Below are positions 30,301 through 45,300 of a stretch of DNA of 64,000 nucleotides, one piece after another. Both the position numbers and the translations under genes were made by a program. The notes under the pieces were generated by a model. That model was not told where the DNA came from. It saw only the letters and a program-made list of their open reading frames with translations, and ran no database searches. The first letter of the stretch is position 1; each line of letters begins with the position of its first letter. This DNA is from Aurelia coerulea (taxonomy: Eukaryota > Cnidaria > Scyphozoa > Semaeostomeae > Ulmaridae): positions 20,657,001 through 20,721,000 of the forward strand of contig CM076948.1 in the NCBI GenBank assembly GCA_039566865.1, given 5' to 3'.

Positions 30301-33300
30301 GGTAGCGAGCCACCATAACCGATTGCTTTTTGTGTGTTCTTACCTAATTTTTACTTGGTAGTGAGCCACCTTATCGCTGTTTTGTCATTTTGAAATTTTC
30401 GGTAGTGAGCCACCTTGAGTGCAGATCCACTTTACGATAAAGGTGGATCTGCACTCAAGGTGGCTCACTACCGAAAACTTCAAAATGAAAAAACAGCGAT
30501 AAGATGGCTCACTACCAAGTAAAGATTAGGTAAAAACACACAAAAACAATTGGTTAAGGTGGCTCGCTACCAATAAAACTTTCACACGCTTGGTGTCCTA
30601 TCACTCATGATTTAAGCATATATTATGCAACTTTGCAAAAGCCGAGACAACTAAAACAACCCCGTCTAAGTGCCCCAGTAGATTCTACCCCGGCGATTTC
30701 CCCGGTGAGAACAATGGAGCGGAATCGGTCCCCGGACAAGACATGAATATCCCCAGTACAAAATGCCTCACAAGTGAAACCTCGGCTGCAAATTGGCGAA
30801 CCCCGGGGAGAATTTTGAGAAAATGTTTCCAAGTAGAAACAGTAACCTGTCAATAATTATGCCGTCCTCGTTATATAATTAGATCTCCCCGGTGAAAATT
30901 TGACCATACTTTTCGGTCACTAGGACCCCGATGAACATGTGACCTCTCACCGGGGCACTTAGACGGGGGTGTACTAAAGATACAGCTCCTCCACAGCAGC
31001 CAAATAAATGGAGCTCCATTTCTTTGAGACACCGCGTACTTTAGAATAAACTTACCTGATACACAGGCAACTTTTCTTGCCTTGTAATAATGTCTGTGAT
31101 TTTCTCTCGCTTTAGTGATATCTTTTTCCCATCTTTCTGTACTTTAACTTTGTGTCGTTGAAACATCAAATAAGGTACGAGAGATTCTTGGACTTGCTGA
31201 ATGGTTTGTTGTGTGATCAATAGAGTTGCAAGGTGCTGATCGAGAAATCAAAGAACAATGATTTTCTTAGCATAGGGCTTAAATCTTTCAAATATCTAAA
31301 GAGGTGGGTGTAAAATTATGACATTTTCTTTGAATTGAATGGCTTGAAAGGAACTTATAGTAATTTGCTGTAAATCTGCCATGGGCATTTTCGACATCTT
31401 GACTTTTTTCAAAACTGTGGCACGAATTGAATAATTTTTGAAAAATCATGAAAAATTTAAAAAAATTCATAGCATCGTAAATCCTAAACCAATAGCGGAA
31501 AAATAATATGACAACCATAGTTTATGAAGATCTACAATATGGTGACAAGCAAAAATCTGTAGCTTTTCTGGTTCAGGATTTAGAAATTTGATGACGTCAT
31601 AGCCTCAAATTTAATAAATGCCGCCATTTCAAAACTAATCAAGATATCAATAAATTTCCATGGCAGATTTACCGCAAAAAAAACCTTAAGCTCCTTCCAT
31701 GCCATTTAAATTAATTCAAAACTGTATTAGGATTTTACACCGACTTTTTTAAAGATTTTAAACATTTTGTTGGTTTTCTTGCTATAAACCCTCTTGCTAT
31801 TTCTTGCTATTTCTTGCTCAATTTCTTGCTATAATACCTTTCCAACAAATTAGGTTAATTAGATACAATCAATTTTTCATAATTGTGACAGTTATAATTT
31901 GTGTTAGGAAATGGAATGGAAGCCTGGATACTATGTGATCCTACTGGGTGAGTCACAACAATGAATCCACTGTATGAAAAAATTTCACAACAAACACAAT
32001 AAAATCAAATTACACCACCGATTTGACAAATTACACCATCGTTGCCTGACCGAGGGTTTGACTAAATTCTGAAAATTTATTTATAATTTGTATTATCTTT
32101 CTCTCAAATGAAGGATTGTCTGAAGAGATCATTTAAAGATAAATATCTCCAATAAAATGCTCCATAACTTTAACAAAGACTATTTAAAACTGCAATTTAA
32201 AACTAGGGTGCAGACTGCCTTTACAGCTAGTGCAATTTTTCCAGCAAAGTGTGTCGCAACACCGTTGCAAAACAACTTGCTAGCCGATCGCAATGTGTAA
32301 CATGTCAACTCTGCAACTTGCAATGCAGTTTTTTGCTCTCACAGCGATTTGCCTGAAGCAGAACTCAGTTCTAATTTCTGCTACAATTGCAAGAATTTTT
32401 AGGGCCACACCTATTTCTACAACTCCACTGCAATCTTGAATTTCATGCACGTGCAGTCAATATAGTTAGCCTGCCCCCAGTCTCCATGACAGCTGTACAG
32501 CATGTATCATTGCAAGTTGCAGAAATCATTGCAACATTCTGATCAAAAACTCCTTGCAGTTTCCTCAATCGCCATCGCAAGACAAGTTGCAGAGAAAATT
32601 GCATCGTGTAACACTAGCTTAAACCACTACTGCTATGCGATGTGTTGGTCGTTGACACAAAGGAACACTTTTCAACATACCTGTCGCAATAGCTCCATAT
32701 CATGTAAGTAGAATGCAATGTAAAACAAGGAGATGAAACTATTCACCGAATGAAACTGAAAGAGAACAACGTATCTTTATATGATACCGGTTATGAAGTA
32801 TCCATCATGAACGAACAGTCTCTTCGTATGCATGTTGTACAATATATTTCATAATCATAGAAAACAATAAATCATACTTGGAACCGAGTATGAAAATTTC
32901 AAGACGTTCCGAGCTACCAAGTATACGTTTCGGCTTATTGTTCATAACCGTTTCAAATGTAATATTGCAAAGTAGCCCTCTGAGCCAAAATTTTGAATAA
33001 GTCCTCCTCTCTATTAAGCCCCCCCCCCCCCTACTTTTATCAAATTCCAGAGGTTACCGAAGATTTCCCATTTATTGAGCAAAAATAATGTTAATTTTGA
33101 TTTGATTTGAGATCAAACTTTGTCGAATTTATGTATTTGACTCGTAAAATTGTATGTCGAATCCGCAAAATATGGTGTAAAAGGACAAAAGGTTATCATA
33201 TATATCCTTGTCATTTGATTTTCTGAATAAGCCCCCCTCTCTAGTAAGCCCCCTCTCTATTTAGCCCCCCTCTGGAGTGCCAGATATTAAATATGCCCCG

Positions 33301-36300
33301 GGGGCTTAATAGAGCTTTTACGGTATTCTATGGAAATTTCTCCTAATTTGATGTCCTTTTCCGCCCTTAAAGATTAATATTAGGTAAATACTAGGATAAT
33401 TTTCAAAAGTAGCCAAAATGCGTTTCTAACTACGATTCAGATTTTCACAGATAGAGTTGCAAGAGCTACGGTAGAACATATACTCACCAATACCAATTTC
33501 ACGATTAAGCTGTTGTTGTATGATGATGTCAACCGGTGGTTCTCTACAGATGTGAAAAAAATTCAAAAACAAGAATATGAAGCTTATACAGATAAAACAA
33601 CCCCTTTTCAAGGACAAGTCCGGAGTTGGTATGATTGATGATAAAATACAAGATAATACTGCTATGAATGATGTATGATACTTTTTTCCACTATTTTTCG
33701 CCTTCTCCTTGTAAAATTACGTATTCAAATAAGCAATTTGAGCGAAGTGACGTCATATCACGCAAACGAAAACGAGGCTGTGTGATTGTTTTTCGCCTCT
33801 TAACCGCTGCTAGCCGTTTATCGTGTACTCATACATTGAAAATGTCACGAGAACACGATAAAGAGGCTTGCTACGAAAAAGAGGCGAAAAACCATCACAC
33901 AGCCTCGTTTTCGCTTGCGCGATATGACGTCACTTCGCTCAAACTGCTTATTTGAATACGTAATTTCACGAGGAGAAAGCGAAAAATAGTGGAAAAAAGT
34001 ATCATACATCAAAATTCTTTATTGCAACAAGCAATTTAACCCTATCAGGCCTAGGGTATTTGATGCTCTAGGAAGACTAGGGGGGGGCTCATTCAGCCCC
34101 CCTGTTTTATTTCCGTTCTGAACGATATAGAGCCTTGAAACTTGGCATGTGCATAGAACATCATGAGCTGCACCCAAAAATGAAATCTATTTTTAGTTAT
34201 GTCACGTGACGTGCTCATGACGTCACAAAATAGAATTTTCAAAGTCAATAGGGTTCAGTACTAAAAATTTTAAATCGTTGATTGTGAGAAAACGAAAGGC
34301 AATAAGGACATGGGTCCAATTTTAGTGTATTCTATGGTTGAATAGCTTTTGCATTACAAAGAAAATTTTTTAAAAAGTGTTGACGTCATCACACAGGAAT
34401 TCGAAGAATGTGCGCATGCGTACAGCCAAAATACGCATAATCATACGTTTAAATTAAAAACAAATTATGCAGTTGGATAGAGGATCAAAAGTAGCATATA
34501 TTCCTCTAATTTCATTGTTTTACTGCATTTGCTGTAGATTTTATTATCATTTATTGAAATTTTGCAAAGACATCTCTCAAAAATTGATCGCGTTTACCAT
34601 CTGGAATGAATCTATTTTTTCTAAAAAGTCCATTTTTGATTATAAGAAGGATAAAAACTAAAAGTCAGAAAGTTTCAGCGTTGTAAGTGCACTTGGGAAA
34701 AATCCACAGAAGAAAAGCCGCTAGGGGGGGCTGATTGAGCCCCCCCCCCTAGGCTTGATAGGGTTAAGGCTATGTTCACAGGATACTGGATATGCCCCCC
34801 CCCCCCCGCCATTAACAATGAACGGCACATTTCATGCCGGAAGAGCTTCAAAACGGAACTCTAATGTGCACATTTTGAAAACGGCATCATGTGAACATTT
34901 CTCAACGCTTTCAAAACGAGGCTGATTGATTCTTAAGGTGTAGGTACATTTCCTTAGCATCAAATTTTTGGGGAGACTGCTACAAGTTTGTTACCGTCAA
35001 ACTCCCTACTATTTTTCAAATTTCGCACGTATCGTGTAAAGGCTTTAACGACACTTCTGCTGTGCATATGCATAACTTATTCATAACTCAATAACCAGAT
35101 TGAAGCCATGCGCATAAAGAAACATACAATTTAATTACCTAATATGTGCTTTTATCTGCAATGTGTTGCTTTCATAGCCCTTTTAGCCGCCTGCGCATAG
35201 TGCTTCGCAGTGCACTGTTTTATCAAAGGGTGACAAAGGGAAAACTTCACTTTTTTCTTTGTTTCCCCTGTGATAAAACGGTGCACTGCAAAGCTCTATG
35301 CACAGGCGGTTAAAGGGGCGGTCAAAACAACACATTACACATAAAAACCTACATTAAGTGAGTAAATTCGAATCAATTATATGATAAACAACTGATTTGT
35401 GCAAGGGCGCCTACCTTGTAGGAAGTGTGTTTATTCCCAGTACTGTAGAGTAATGGGTGTCCTGTGACCCAGTACAGAGAGTGTCCTAAAACCGTACCGT
35501 GACCCAGAAGTACACAGAGTCAGTCCTCTCAAGGTCAAGATGACGTATGAATAAGTTTGTGGTTTCAAATTCCGGTGTTATGAAACACGATATCAACTGT
35601 TATACGATCTGGCCACAGGGAATCAGACAGCGTGATTTTTGATTGGTCAACTCTAACAGACGTTAGAATTTGAAAATCCCAGTAAGATTAACAGGACTGG
35701 GTCATAGGACATCGCGTAAAGTACCGTGAATAAACACACTTCCTACAAGGTAGGCGCCCTTGATTTGTGGTACAAAATTTTGAAATAGCCTCAAATAATG
35801 TAGCAAACCCTGGCAAATTTCAAGTGATGTTTCTTGGATTGAAAGAAAAAAAATACCTTGCGTCTCAATATCAATGATAACAAAATACTAACTACGAATA
35901 AGGTTAAATTGTTGGGCATAGAGATTGACAATGCGTTGACTTTCACTGCCCATATACAAAATTTGTGCTCCAAGGTAAATAGAAAGATAAATGCCTTCTC
36001 AAGGCTAAATACTTATATCTCAAGACCACAGGCCATGTTAATATGTAATGCCGTAATACTGTCCAATTTCAACTATTGCCCGTTGATCTGGCTTTTTTCT
36101 ACGAAAGCTGCTAATAACGAAATAAACCGCACACACAAACGTGCACTAAGGATCCTCTTCAAGGACTATGACTCTTCCTTTGATGAGTTACTGGAGAAAA
36201 GCGAAAGCGTGAAAATACATGTTCAAAATCTCCAGAAACTGATGATCGAAATTTACAAAACAATGAACAACTTGAACCCCTCATATATTTGGGAATTTCA

Positions 36301-39300
36301 TGAAGAAAAGGTTGTGAAATACAACCTACGAACAAAAAATTTATGTCGATTGCCAAAAACACGAACAACAAAATTTGGAATAGAGTCATTATCCTTTAGA
36401 GGAAGCCTCCTTTGGAACACACTTAGTGACCAGATAAAAGCACTTCCAAAAGTTGCAGCTTTCAAAAGAGCGATCAAGCACTGGCTTGGCGATAAGTGTA
36501 ATTGCCGGATTTGTAAATAGCCAGAATTGTAAATTTGTATATTTTCTATTAAAGTTGTTTTTTGTAAATAGTTGGTATAAATTAGTGATTATATTACTAT
36601 TGTAAATGGACCAACTTTAAATAAGATTATTATCATTATCAAATAACGGACTCATCGTATTGAGGCCATAAACGCAACAAAACATCGTAATCTTTGTCTG
36701 TAGAAAGAAGACTGTTAACTCCTGTAAAAGAACAACAACCAAAATGAACCTGTAACTGTAGAGAGAAAATTGTTGAATCCTGCAAGAGAAACACGAGTTA
36801 ATCTACATACGTAATAACGAGATAAGTTTTACTAACTTATTTATTTCCTTTCATGTTTCAAGATTAACCCGTTTTTCTCGATTCAACAGCTTCTCTCTGT
36901 TGCAGGTTTATCTGGGTTGTTGTTCTTGTACAGTAGTTAACACTCTTCTTTCTACATATTACGGTGGTTTGTTGCGTTCATGAGTTTATTATTATTATTA
37001 TTATTACTATTTCTTTATTTTTAGTAGGCTAATTTAAAAGAATAGCTACAATACAGCTAATTAAGGCCTACTTTAAAAATTTTACAGATACTAAAACAAA
37101 TTCATAAAAAAGAAATGTACAATCCGTGTATATTTACAAAAAGATTATATGATAAAAGCATCTATCCTGTTAGGAACCCCACTTAAGGAATAAATCTTGC
37201 AGAGCCTACAGTTGCATTTATCACCTTTCCAGCATCTAATTCGTTTTTTGAAAATAGGAAGGGTATTGGATTGTTTAATTTCTAGCGGTAATAGTTGCCA
37301 GAGTTTATTTCCAAGGTAGGCTATGCTCTCAATTCCAAATGACGTAGTCCGTACCTTTGGAAGTTGAGCATCATTGCCACGCCTTAGATTGTAGCTAATG
37401 TTTCGTTCCGTGAAAATATCCTTCATGAAAGGTGGGTTTAGATCGAATTTGGTTTTATACATTTCTGTCATTAACAACTGTAGGTTTCTTACATGGATTG
37501 GTACCGATTTGGTCTGTTCCAAGAGAGAGCCAAAATCATTTCCGTAATCTTATTCCGTAATTAATACGATGGGTCCGTTTTTAAGGCTATAATAGATGAT
37601 ATGTTAACTTTTGTGCATGCTAAAGCATAGCAGCGTAACGCAAAACTCACCCCAGTCATTCAATTTGGTTGCAATCTTGCTATAAACAGTATTCAGAATA
37701 AAGATGACACCACCATATAGAACACTCGGCATTGTCGTTACGACTTTAACCATGAACCCAGTTTGATCTTTGTATTTGTTTTTCATAATTTGTTGGAAAT
37801 CAAGGTACAGCCACATGCCAAACACAGCAAATTTCAAACAAACCAACAACAATGGAAATGAGACACAATACATTTTCACTCTTCTTTTCCAACCTGGATA
37901 GTATGGCTCTGGTAACCCTGTGATCGGACTGATTCGTTTTTCACCTTTGAATTCTGCACGTGGTTGCTCAACAAGGCGAGATTCATCTGCAATGGAGGAT
38001 AGGTATTTAAAAGATGCACAACTTCAAGTCCCCCAAGTCAACAAAACAATTCAAAATTATCTATGCAGCTTTGAAAGTGGGCGCAACAAGGACAAATTTT
38101 GTAACACAATAGCATAAGATGCTATTGTTGTCACCTGAACTCAAAGCGATTGGCAACTACAGACAAAGGAAGTTCTCTCGATCATAAATTTAAAACAAAC
38201 AAAGCCGCAAAAGTTTCTCTGAAACCCAGGTACCTAGCAAGCTCGTCGTGCATTCCAGAAATTGCTTTTAAGAGCAAACATTACCATATATCGAAAGAAG
38301 AAGGACATATCTACACATCTGCCTCAGGCATTTTATTTTTTGGTTCAGAAGCCGAGCAGTAAGTTTTCTCATTACACCCAAAAAGTATCAGAATTGAATT
38401 GCCTCCCAATCGGCTTCTGAACCAAACAAATAAAATGCCCGCGGCAGATGTGTAGGTATATCCTGCTTCTTTCGATCTATGCTCATGTTTGCTCTTAAAA
38501 ACAATTTCTGGAATGCACAATGAATGAGCCAGCTACCTGGGTTTCAGAGAAATGCTTTCCTTTGTCTGCGATCGCTAATCGCTTTGAATTGCGGTGTCGA
38601 TCAAAACCAACTCGTGCTATTGCCTTACCAAAACTGTCCTTTTTAGTGGACCTACCGGTATAGGTTGCAAATGTAAACTTCTATGACCTATTTCATTGAA
38701 ATGAATGGCTTCAAAGAACGTTTAGCTATTTTGCTATAATTCTACCGTTAGACTTATGAGATTCTATCTTTCAACATTTTCAGAATTAGAGTGTTTTTGT
38801 TGTTCATGAAAAATTCTGAAAAAAACTGAAACCATCGTAATTTCTAAACTCTTCAACGAAACACCAAATAATTCTCAACCAAAAACTTTGTTTATGAATG
38901 TCTACAATATGGTATCGAAACAAAATCTTTCATTCTCCAGGTTTACGATTTAGAAATTTCGATGACGTCACATCCTCAAATGAGTTGAAATATAAAATAT
39001 GCTGCTAAGTCGAAAAACATTCAAGATTTCTGAAAATTCCAACAGTAGAGTTACAGAAAAGAAGACTGAAGTTCCTCTCAAGTCATCCAATTAAAAAAAT
39101 AAGTCATAGAATTGCACACCCACCTTTTTAAACCGATTTAAAGATTTGGAAGCCTATGCTGGATGAAAAATAACTTCAACTGTTTAAAAATTCGTCATGT
39201 GAAGAATACTTGAGGAATTGAACTGAATCGACGTTTAGTTTGCAACCAAAAGGAGCTGCAGCATTTTAGCAAAGTTTGTTCCATTTCTCTGAGCATTGGA

Positions 39301-42300
39301 AATATACACGTTTTTTATAAGAAATTTGAATCAGCACTTGGTACTAAAAGTATCTTAATTTTGCATGAAAATTTCAGTGTTTTAGTGGCAGACGTTTCTT
39401 ACTTAGTTTCGAATTTTCGGGGCCTAAAATTGCGTAATGGTTCGAAGTTGAGCCTTCTTCTCGACAAAGGGCTTGCATTTTGCATTGATATTGTCACCAC
39501 GAATAAGCCATGAATTTTATATTTACAAACGCACTTCTCACTTGAAATTTACAAATGACTCTTATTCTAGAAATAAAATTTTAGAGTTTCTTAATTGTTC
39601 TTGAACGTAGTTTTTTGGTCATCGTAGTACTAGTTTCTTATGGACCAGTTTCTTGTAAAAAAACTTGTAGGTAAAATTTAGTTTACAAAAATCTGTAACT
39701 TCGTAGTGCGCGAAAAGAGGTCTATAAAACCTCGATAAACATTACAAACGTGGGTTATGACGGTTGGTAAAATTCAGCAAAATATTCACTGGTTTCTTTT
39801 GTCTTGTTAACTTATTCGACGTCTTATTGGTCCATGAAAATGAGGCTTTGGACGTTTTCGGCCATGGGCCACGGGCAAAAGCGGCTAAAAAATTTGTTCC
39901 TATAGTGATATAGTTTCTCTTTCAAGAATTATAGGAGATGAATTTTTCATAAACACGAAAGCTTTCTATCTCATCGCAATCAATTTGCAGACGCCAGAAA
40001 ATGTTTTTTGTGCAAGAAGTTTCTTTGTGATCAGGTCAAATGTTTCAGGATGCTTTTCAGATACTTCGCAAACATGGAAGTTTCGTGAAGTCGATTAAAA
40101 TAAAAAATTTCAGTCTTTAACTATCAGACAGAATATATTCCATTCCAATCCATCCAGTAGTCAAAGTGCTATGAATTTACAAACACCTGAACTTTTTGGG
40201 TGCACCAGGTAGACCACACCACTTGGTTCAGATCATTCACTTTACGTCTGAAAATTTTAACGTAGCAAAGGTAAATTTGGCAAAACAAAAGATTCAACTC
40301 TCCGCTATTACAAAGCGTCAAACCCTTTTTATCTAATTTTGCCAAATAATAAAGTTCCCAATTCCAGCTAGACTTTAGGCTGGCGTCATGGAGCATAACC
40401 TAGGGTTTAATGTGCTGCAAACATATTTCTAATCTTTGAAATTGTTTTGAAGAGCATAGCGAAACATATTTGTTGTCTTTAGCTTTCAATTTTACAATTG
40501 ATTTTTGGAGGCAAAAATTTTGCAGAAAATTGCCATTGTTTAACTGTCTAAAAACGACACAAAAAGGAAAAATATTCAAACATGCTTAACATTGCCTTGA
40601 AGTAAACATGTAGGGGATCAGAATAAGACTAACATGAAAAAGATCGACGAAGTCTGAACCTAGAAGCAAGGAATTGTAAGCTGCCATCAAAACATTACCA
40701 TGCCTCTACAGGTCATGCAACAAAGTTCTGATTTAGGCCCAACTTTAAAAATCAATATCTCCGCTTTCTGTGGACTGATCTTGAAAATGCTAGCAGCAAT
40801 TTAACCCTAAAGGTTATGGTGTATGTCTCAAGCCTAAAATAAATCAGGAATCTAAAATTTCAAATTTTGGTATAAATTCGATGCCCTGGAGCACAGTCAC
40901 ACATCTGAGTGCAGCTGACCATGATGCTTTGCTGCATTGACCATGATGCATTGTTTATTTTCATTTGTTTGAGTGCACCTAGAGGTGTAAAATTAGAATG
41001 GCAAATCGCTTTGAGATGTTGGAGGGCTGAACCTTTTGTTTTATAGAACTTACCCTTGCTTCACAACGCAAGTTAAAACACACTTTTAACCCACCCGTTA
41101 CACTGTGGAACATTAGCCTCACAAAACAGGATATTAAGAAAACTCTGCTTTCCACTCCAGTGAACAGCGAGACACCATTTCGCAAGACCACTCTCCTCAG
41201 AAAACAGTTAATTTCTCAAATACCATTCGGCCTATCGAAAAGCAGTAAAAACGATGTTGTTCAGCAGAGTCTGGGCAATCGAAAGATGTACAAATCGCAA
41301 TTTTTTCGTCAACGCTGGCTTCACAAAACCTAGTTCGAACCGTTTCGTTGATTTCAGAAAAATTGATTTATTTTCAAAACTACTCGAAAAAGTTTCGATT
41401 TCTTTTTTTCGTTCCATCTTTAGCCAGGTAGATGATCTACAACTTTGCCAAGTTTGACTGAAAAAGCTCGGCTAGATTTCCTGTAATCGAATTTTATATT
41501 TTGGTTTACTTTTCGACATCGAAGGTGAAAAGCGTTGGTCAACGGATTAGCCCATACAGGAGGAGTTGAACGCTTTTGCAAAAGTTTAGTTTTAGATTGA
41601 ATACTCATGAAAGTCTTGAAAGACGCCTAAAAAAGCATGGTTTTGTGAAGTTTCTGGCAAAAACCAGTAACCTTTAATCAATAATGCAAATGATACTTTT
41701 ACAAGCGCACTAAGCATGTCTATTGAGACTTAGGTATGGTATTTCCAACAGATCACAAATGACGTTCATTTGTTTGCCAATGGAAACATTTCTGAAAGTT
41801 ATTTCAAGCCTGATCTTTTGCAAGCATGCTTCATAACATGGTACTCTGTTGACCAAGGTTTCTCCCTTTTGCTGTCGAAAAGTAAACAGAAACATAAAAT
41901 TTTATTACAGGAAATCTAGCAGACTTGGAAAAGTTGTAGATCAACTACCCAGCTAAAGATGGAGCGAAAAAAAAATCGAAACTTGTTCGAGTAGTTTTGG
42001 AGATAAATCCACTTTTCTGAAATCAACAAAAAGATTCGAACTAGGATTTGTGAAGCCAGTGTTGGCGAAAACATTGCGATTTGTACATCTTTCGATTGCC
42101 CAGACCACGCTGAACAACATCCTTTTTACTGCTTTTCGATAGGCCGTATAATATTGGAGAAATTAACTGTTTTCTGAGGAGAGTGGTTTTGAGAAATGGC
42201 ATCTCGCTGTTCACTGGAGCGGAAAGCAGAGTTACCTTATTTTTAGCAATCAAAAACTCGTACACAGGTTAAGTGATAATATCAACACTCATCCATATGA

Positions 42301-45300
42301 CGTCAAAGGAAATGTAACAAGTCACGTTATATAAACACAACTTTCGGTTTACATCCCATTTTGCGAAATATTTCTAATCCTCTAGCGTCACTGGTCCCAA
42401 TACTGTGTGCACTTCAGTTATCGAGAACAGCACCCTGACATCAACGTATTGATTGAATATTAGTCGTTATGAAAGGTTGTGTCTTATATAAGACAGATAA
42501 TCTTAAATTAGAAACATCAGAGCTCAGCTAATGAGGCTTTAGCTGATATAAGCCAGTTATAACTGCGAATGCCCTTCAACAGTACAGGCGTTATCTAGAT
42601 GGTAATGCACATCACACGATGGACAAAAAACTGTGCAATCACTGTTAGTTTTGATAAGGCAGAAGATAAAATGATAACAAATAGTCAAAACTGATACTGA
42701 GAAATAAAATAATACCGGGTGACCCAGAAAAAAGTGACCCAACGCAATCTGTTATAGAAAAAAAAGTAAGTGGCCGATTGAAATATTTCAAATGTTGTTC
42801 TGTCACTAAAGGACTAGCCTACATTATGAGTATTTTTTGCAAATTTTTTAGGCACGGTGAAGTTCCCGAATTAAGGATTTTGAGGAAGAGGGCAGGCTTG
42901 AAATCCCCAAAATCTCGTCAAAAACAGGGGATTGATTTAAAGCCATTTCAGGTCTTCAAAACAACGAGGAGCGCGTTTCATTTTGCCTGAGCATATCTTT
43001 AAATACCTAGGGACTATAAACTTGCTCTGAAGACCTCCTACTTGGTTGCCTATTCCCAGGTTGACATGAAACACGCTCCTCATTGTATTAAAGGTTTGAA
43101 ATGGCTGTAAATCGATCCCCTGTTTTTGATGACTTTTTGAGGATTTCAGACAAGCCCTTTTCCTCAAAATCCTTAATTTTGGAAATTTACCGTGCCGAAA
43201 AAAATTCCGAAAAATACTCATAGCATAGGCTAGCCTTTTGAGTTTTGCAGGTATATGTTGAAATAAGCCAAACCCACCCCCAAAACGAATAGTAGGTTCT
43301 AGGTTAGTCTCGTGTTTTAGAGGTTCTTCTCGTGTTTTAGATTCTAGCAGATCTAAGGACAATGAAAGAGATATCTTCAATATATAGAGATCATAAGATG
43401 ATTTCTGTAATGATTAAAATACGATGCCAGGGTTGAATATGACCGATACATTCAGCGTTTATACGTTGGAGAAGCCCTGATTCTGAACCATAGTTTTTTA
43501 AAAGCATTTCTAGCCAATGCACATTAGTTCTTGTGAGATCTTCGTTTGGTACGGAAGTTGAAAATTTCGTTTAGTAACGGCACCATTCATTTAACGTTTT
43601 CGTCTGATATTGATCACAGCAAATCATCAGATTAGATCCGAGAGAGACGAAATAGGACCGACATCAGTATGTTTCATTTGAAATTAGCCAATAAGGAGTA
43701 AAACAACATTTCACATAGTTACAACCAGAAAACAGATCAAGGGTATCGGCATTTTGAGAAAAAACTTTTGAGCAGATACACGCATTTTTCTATAAGAAAC
43801 TACGAATTTGGGCAAGTACTGAAAGTTTCTTAAAATTATCAGATTTTGAGTACTCAAGAGTTTCTTACGAATTCTATCCCACGCCATAGTGGACAAAAGT
43901 AAAACATGTTAAAATATATATCGATTGCAAATATATGGATTGTAATTGACATATACAATTAAATTTCTTTTCTTATTATATATCATCTGTAATCTTATGT
44001 AGAATATTCATATAGAAATATATTTAGAATATATATATTTTTTTATGCACATATCTATCTAATTTACTATATTTGTGATTTACAAAATTTGTATATATAT
44101 ATATCGAGCTTCACAATAAGTATAGATCGAGCTTGTACAAATATATGGAACTTGCGCACGGTACTTGCGCGCTGGCAAATAGAAGAACCACGTGGCTGAT
44201 AACTCTAACTCCCTGTTGCAACTTTGAACAACCGCATACAAGTTAGACGAATATTCGTCCAGACTCAGTTTCATTTTCCAGACTCAGCTTCATATTCCAG
44301 ACTCAGCTAATGATTCAGATTAAAATAATCGCAAAATTATCAATTTTCTACCAACAAACAAAGCTTTTAACAAAAAATGAGTGGATTTCAACACGAGAAC
44401 TTTACCATACATATATAAATCCAAAAACACCTTGTCGATCGCATATCGCATGAACGGATTTTCTGGGAAAACGAGGTTCGTGTCCAAGTGCGACTTAGGC
44501 CCATTTATGCAATCGACAAGGTGTTTCTGGATTTAGATATGTATGATAAAGTTCTCCTGTTGAAATCCATTCATTTTTTGTTAAAAGCTTTGTTTGTTGG
44601 TAGAGAATTGATAGTTTTGCGATTATTTTAATCTGAGTCATCATTATCTGAGTCTGGAAAATGAACTGAGTCTGGACGAATATTCGTCTAACTTGTATGC
44701 GGTTGTTCAAAGTTGCAACGGGGAGTTAGAGTTATCAGCCACGTGGTTCTTCTATTTGCCAGCGCGCAAGTACCGTGCGCAAGTTCCATATATTTGTACA
44801 AGCTCGATCTGTACTTATTGTGAAGCTCGATATATATATATACAAATTTTGTAAATCACAAATATAGTAAATTAGATAGATATGTGCATAAAAAAATATA
44901 TATATTCTAAATATATTTCTATATGAATATTCTATATAAGATTACAGATAATATACAATAAGAAAAGAAATTTAATTGTATATGTCAATTACAATCCATA
45001 TATTTGCAATCGATATATATTTTAACATGTTTTACTTTTGTCCACTATGGCGTGGGATAATAGAGGTTCGATAACAATCTCCATGTTCACTACCTGTCCC
45101 CTCGTGAACATTTCAAAACAAGGTTTTTTAAGCCTTTCCAACGTTTAGACATTACTCAAGTACCTTACGAGTAATATTATACAGGAAATAAGTGAAAGTA
45201 AAGTAAAAATATGTCAAGGATTTCCTTTATCAAAATGAATAGTTTCTTAACTTAAATATTCCCAGTACTGGAGTTTCTTAATTTTTTGGCAGGGGTGGAT

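Larger units (their letters stand above)
35771..37595. mobile_element. family O hairpin, copy O2, split by two LINE fragments
   Basis: Pieces: 35771-35798 (TGAAATAGCCTCAAATAA), 36639-36988 (TCAAATAACGGACTCATC to GCGTTCATGAGTTTA) and 37562-37595 (TAATACGATGGGTCCG to TTAAGGCTAT). Joined, they follow O1 in order, including the inverted arms. Confidence 0.78.

Noticed and set aside
33488..33498. Alternative donor GTATTG for anoctamin exon 6
   Set aside because: It removes two residues that align with human ANO10; GTGAGT fits length and consensus better.
42937..43380. 147-codon ORF on the - strand
   Set aside because: It runs across a palindrome; the opposite arm encodes the same peptide ([16 protein letters not shown]), so it is repeat DNA, not a gene.
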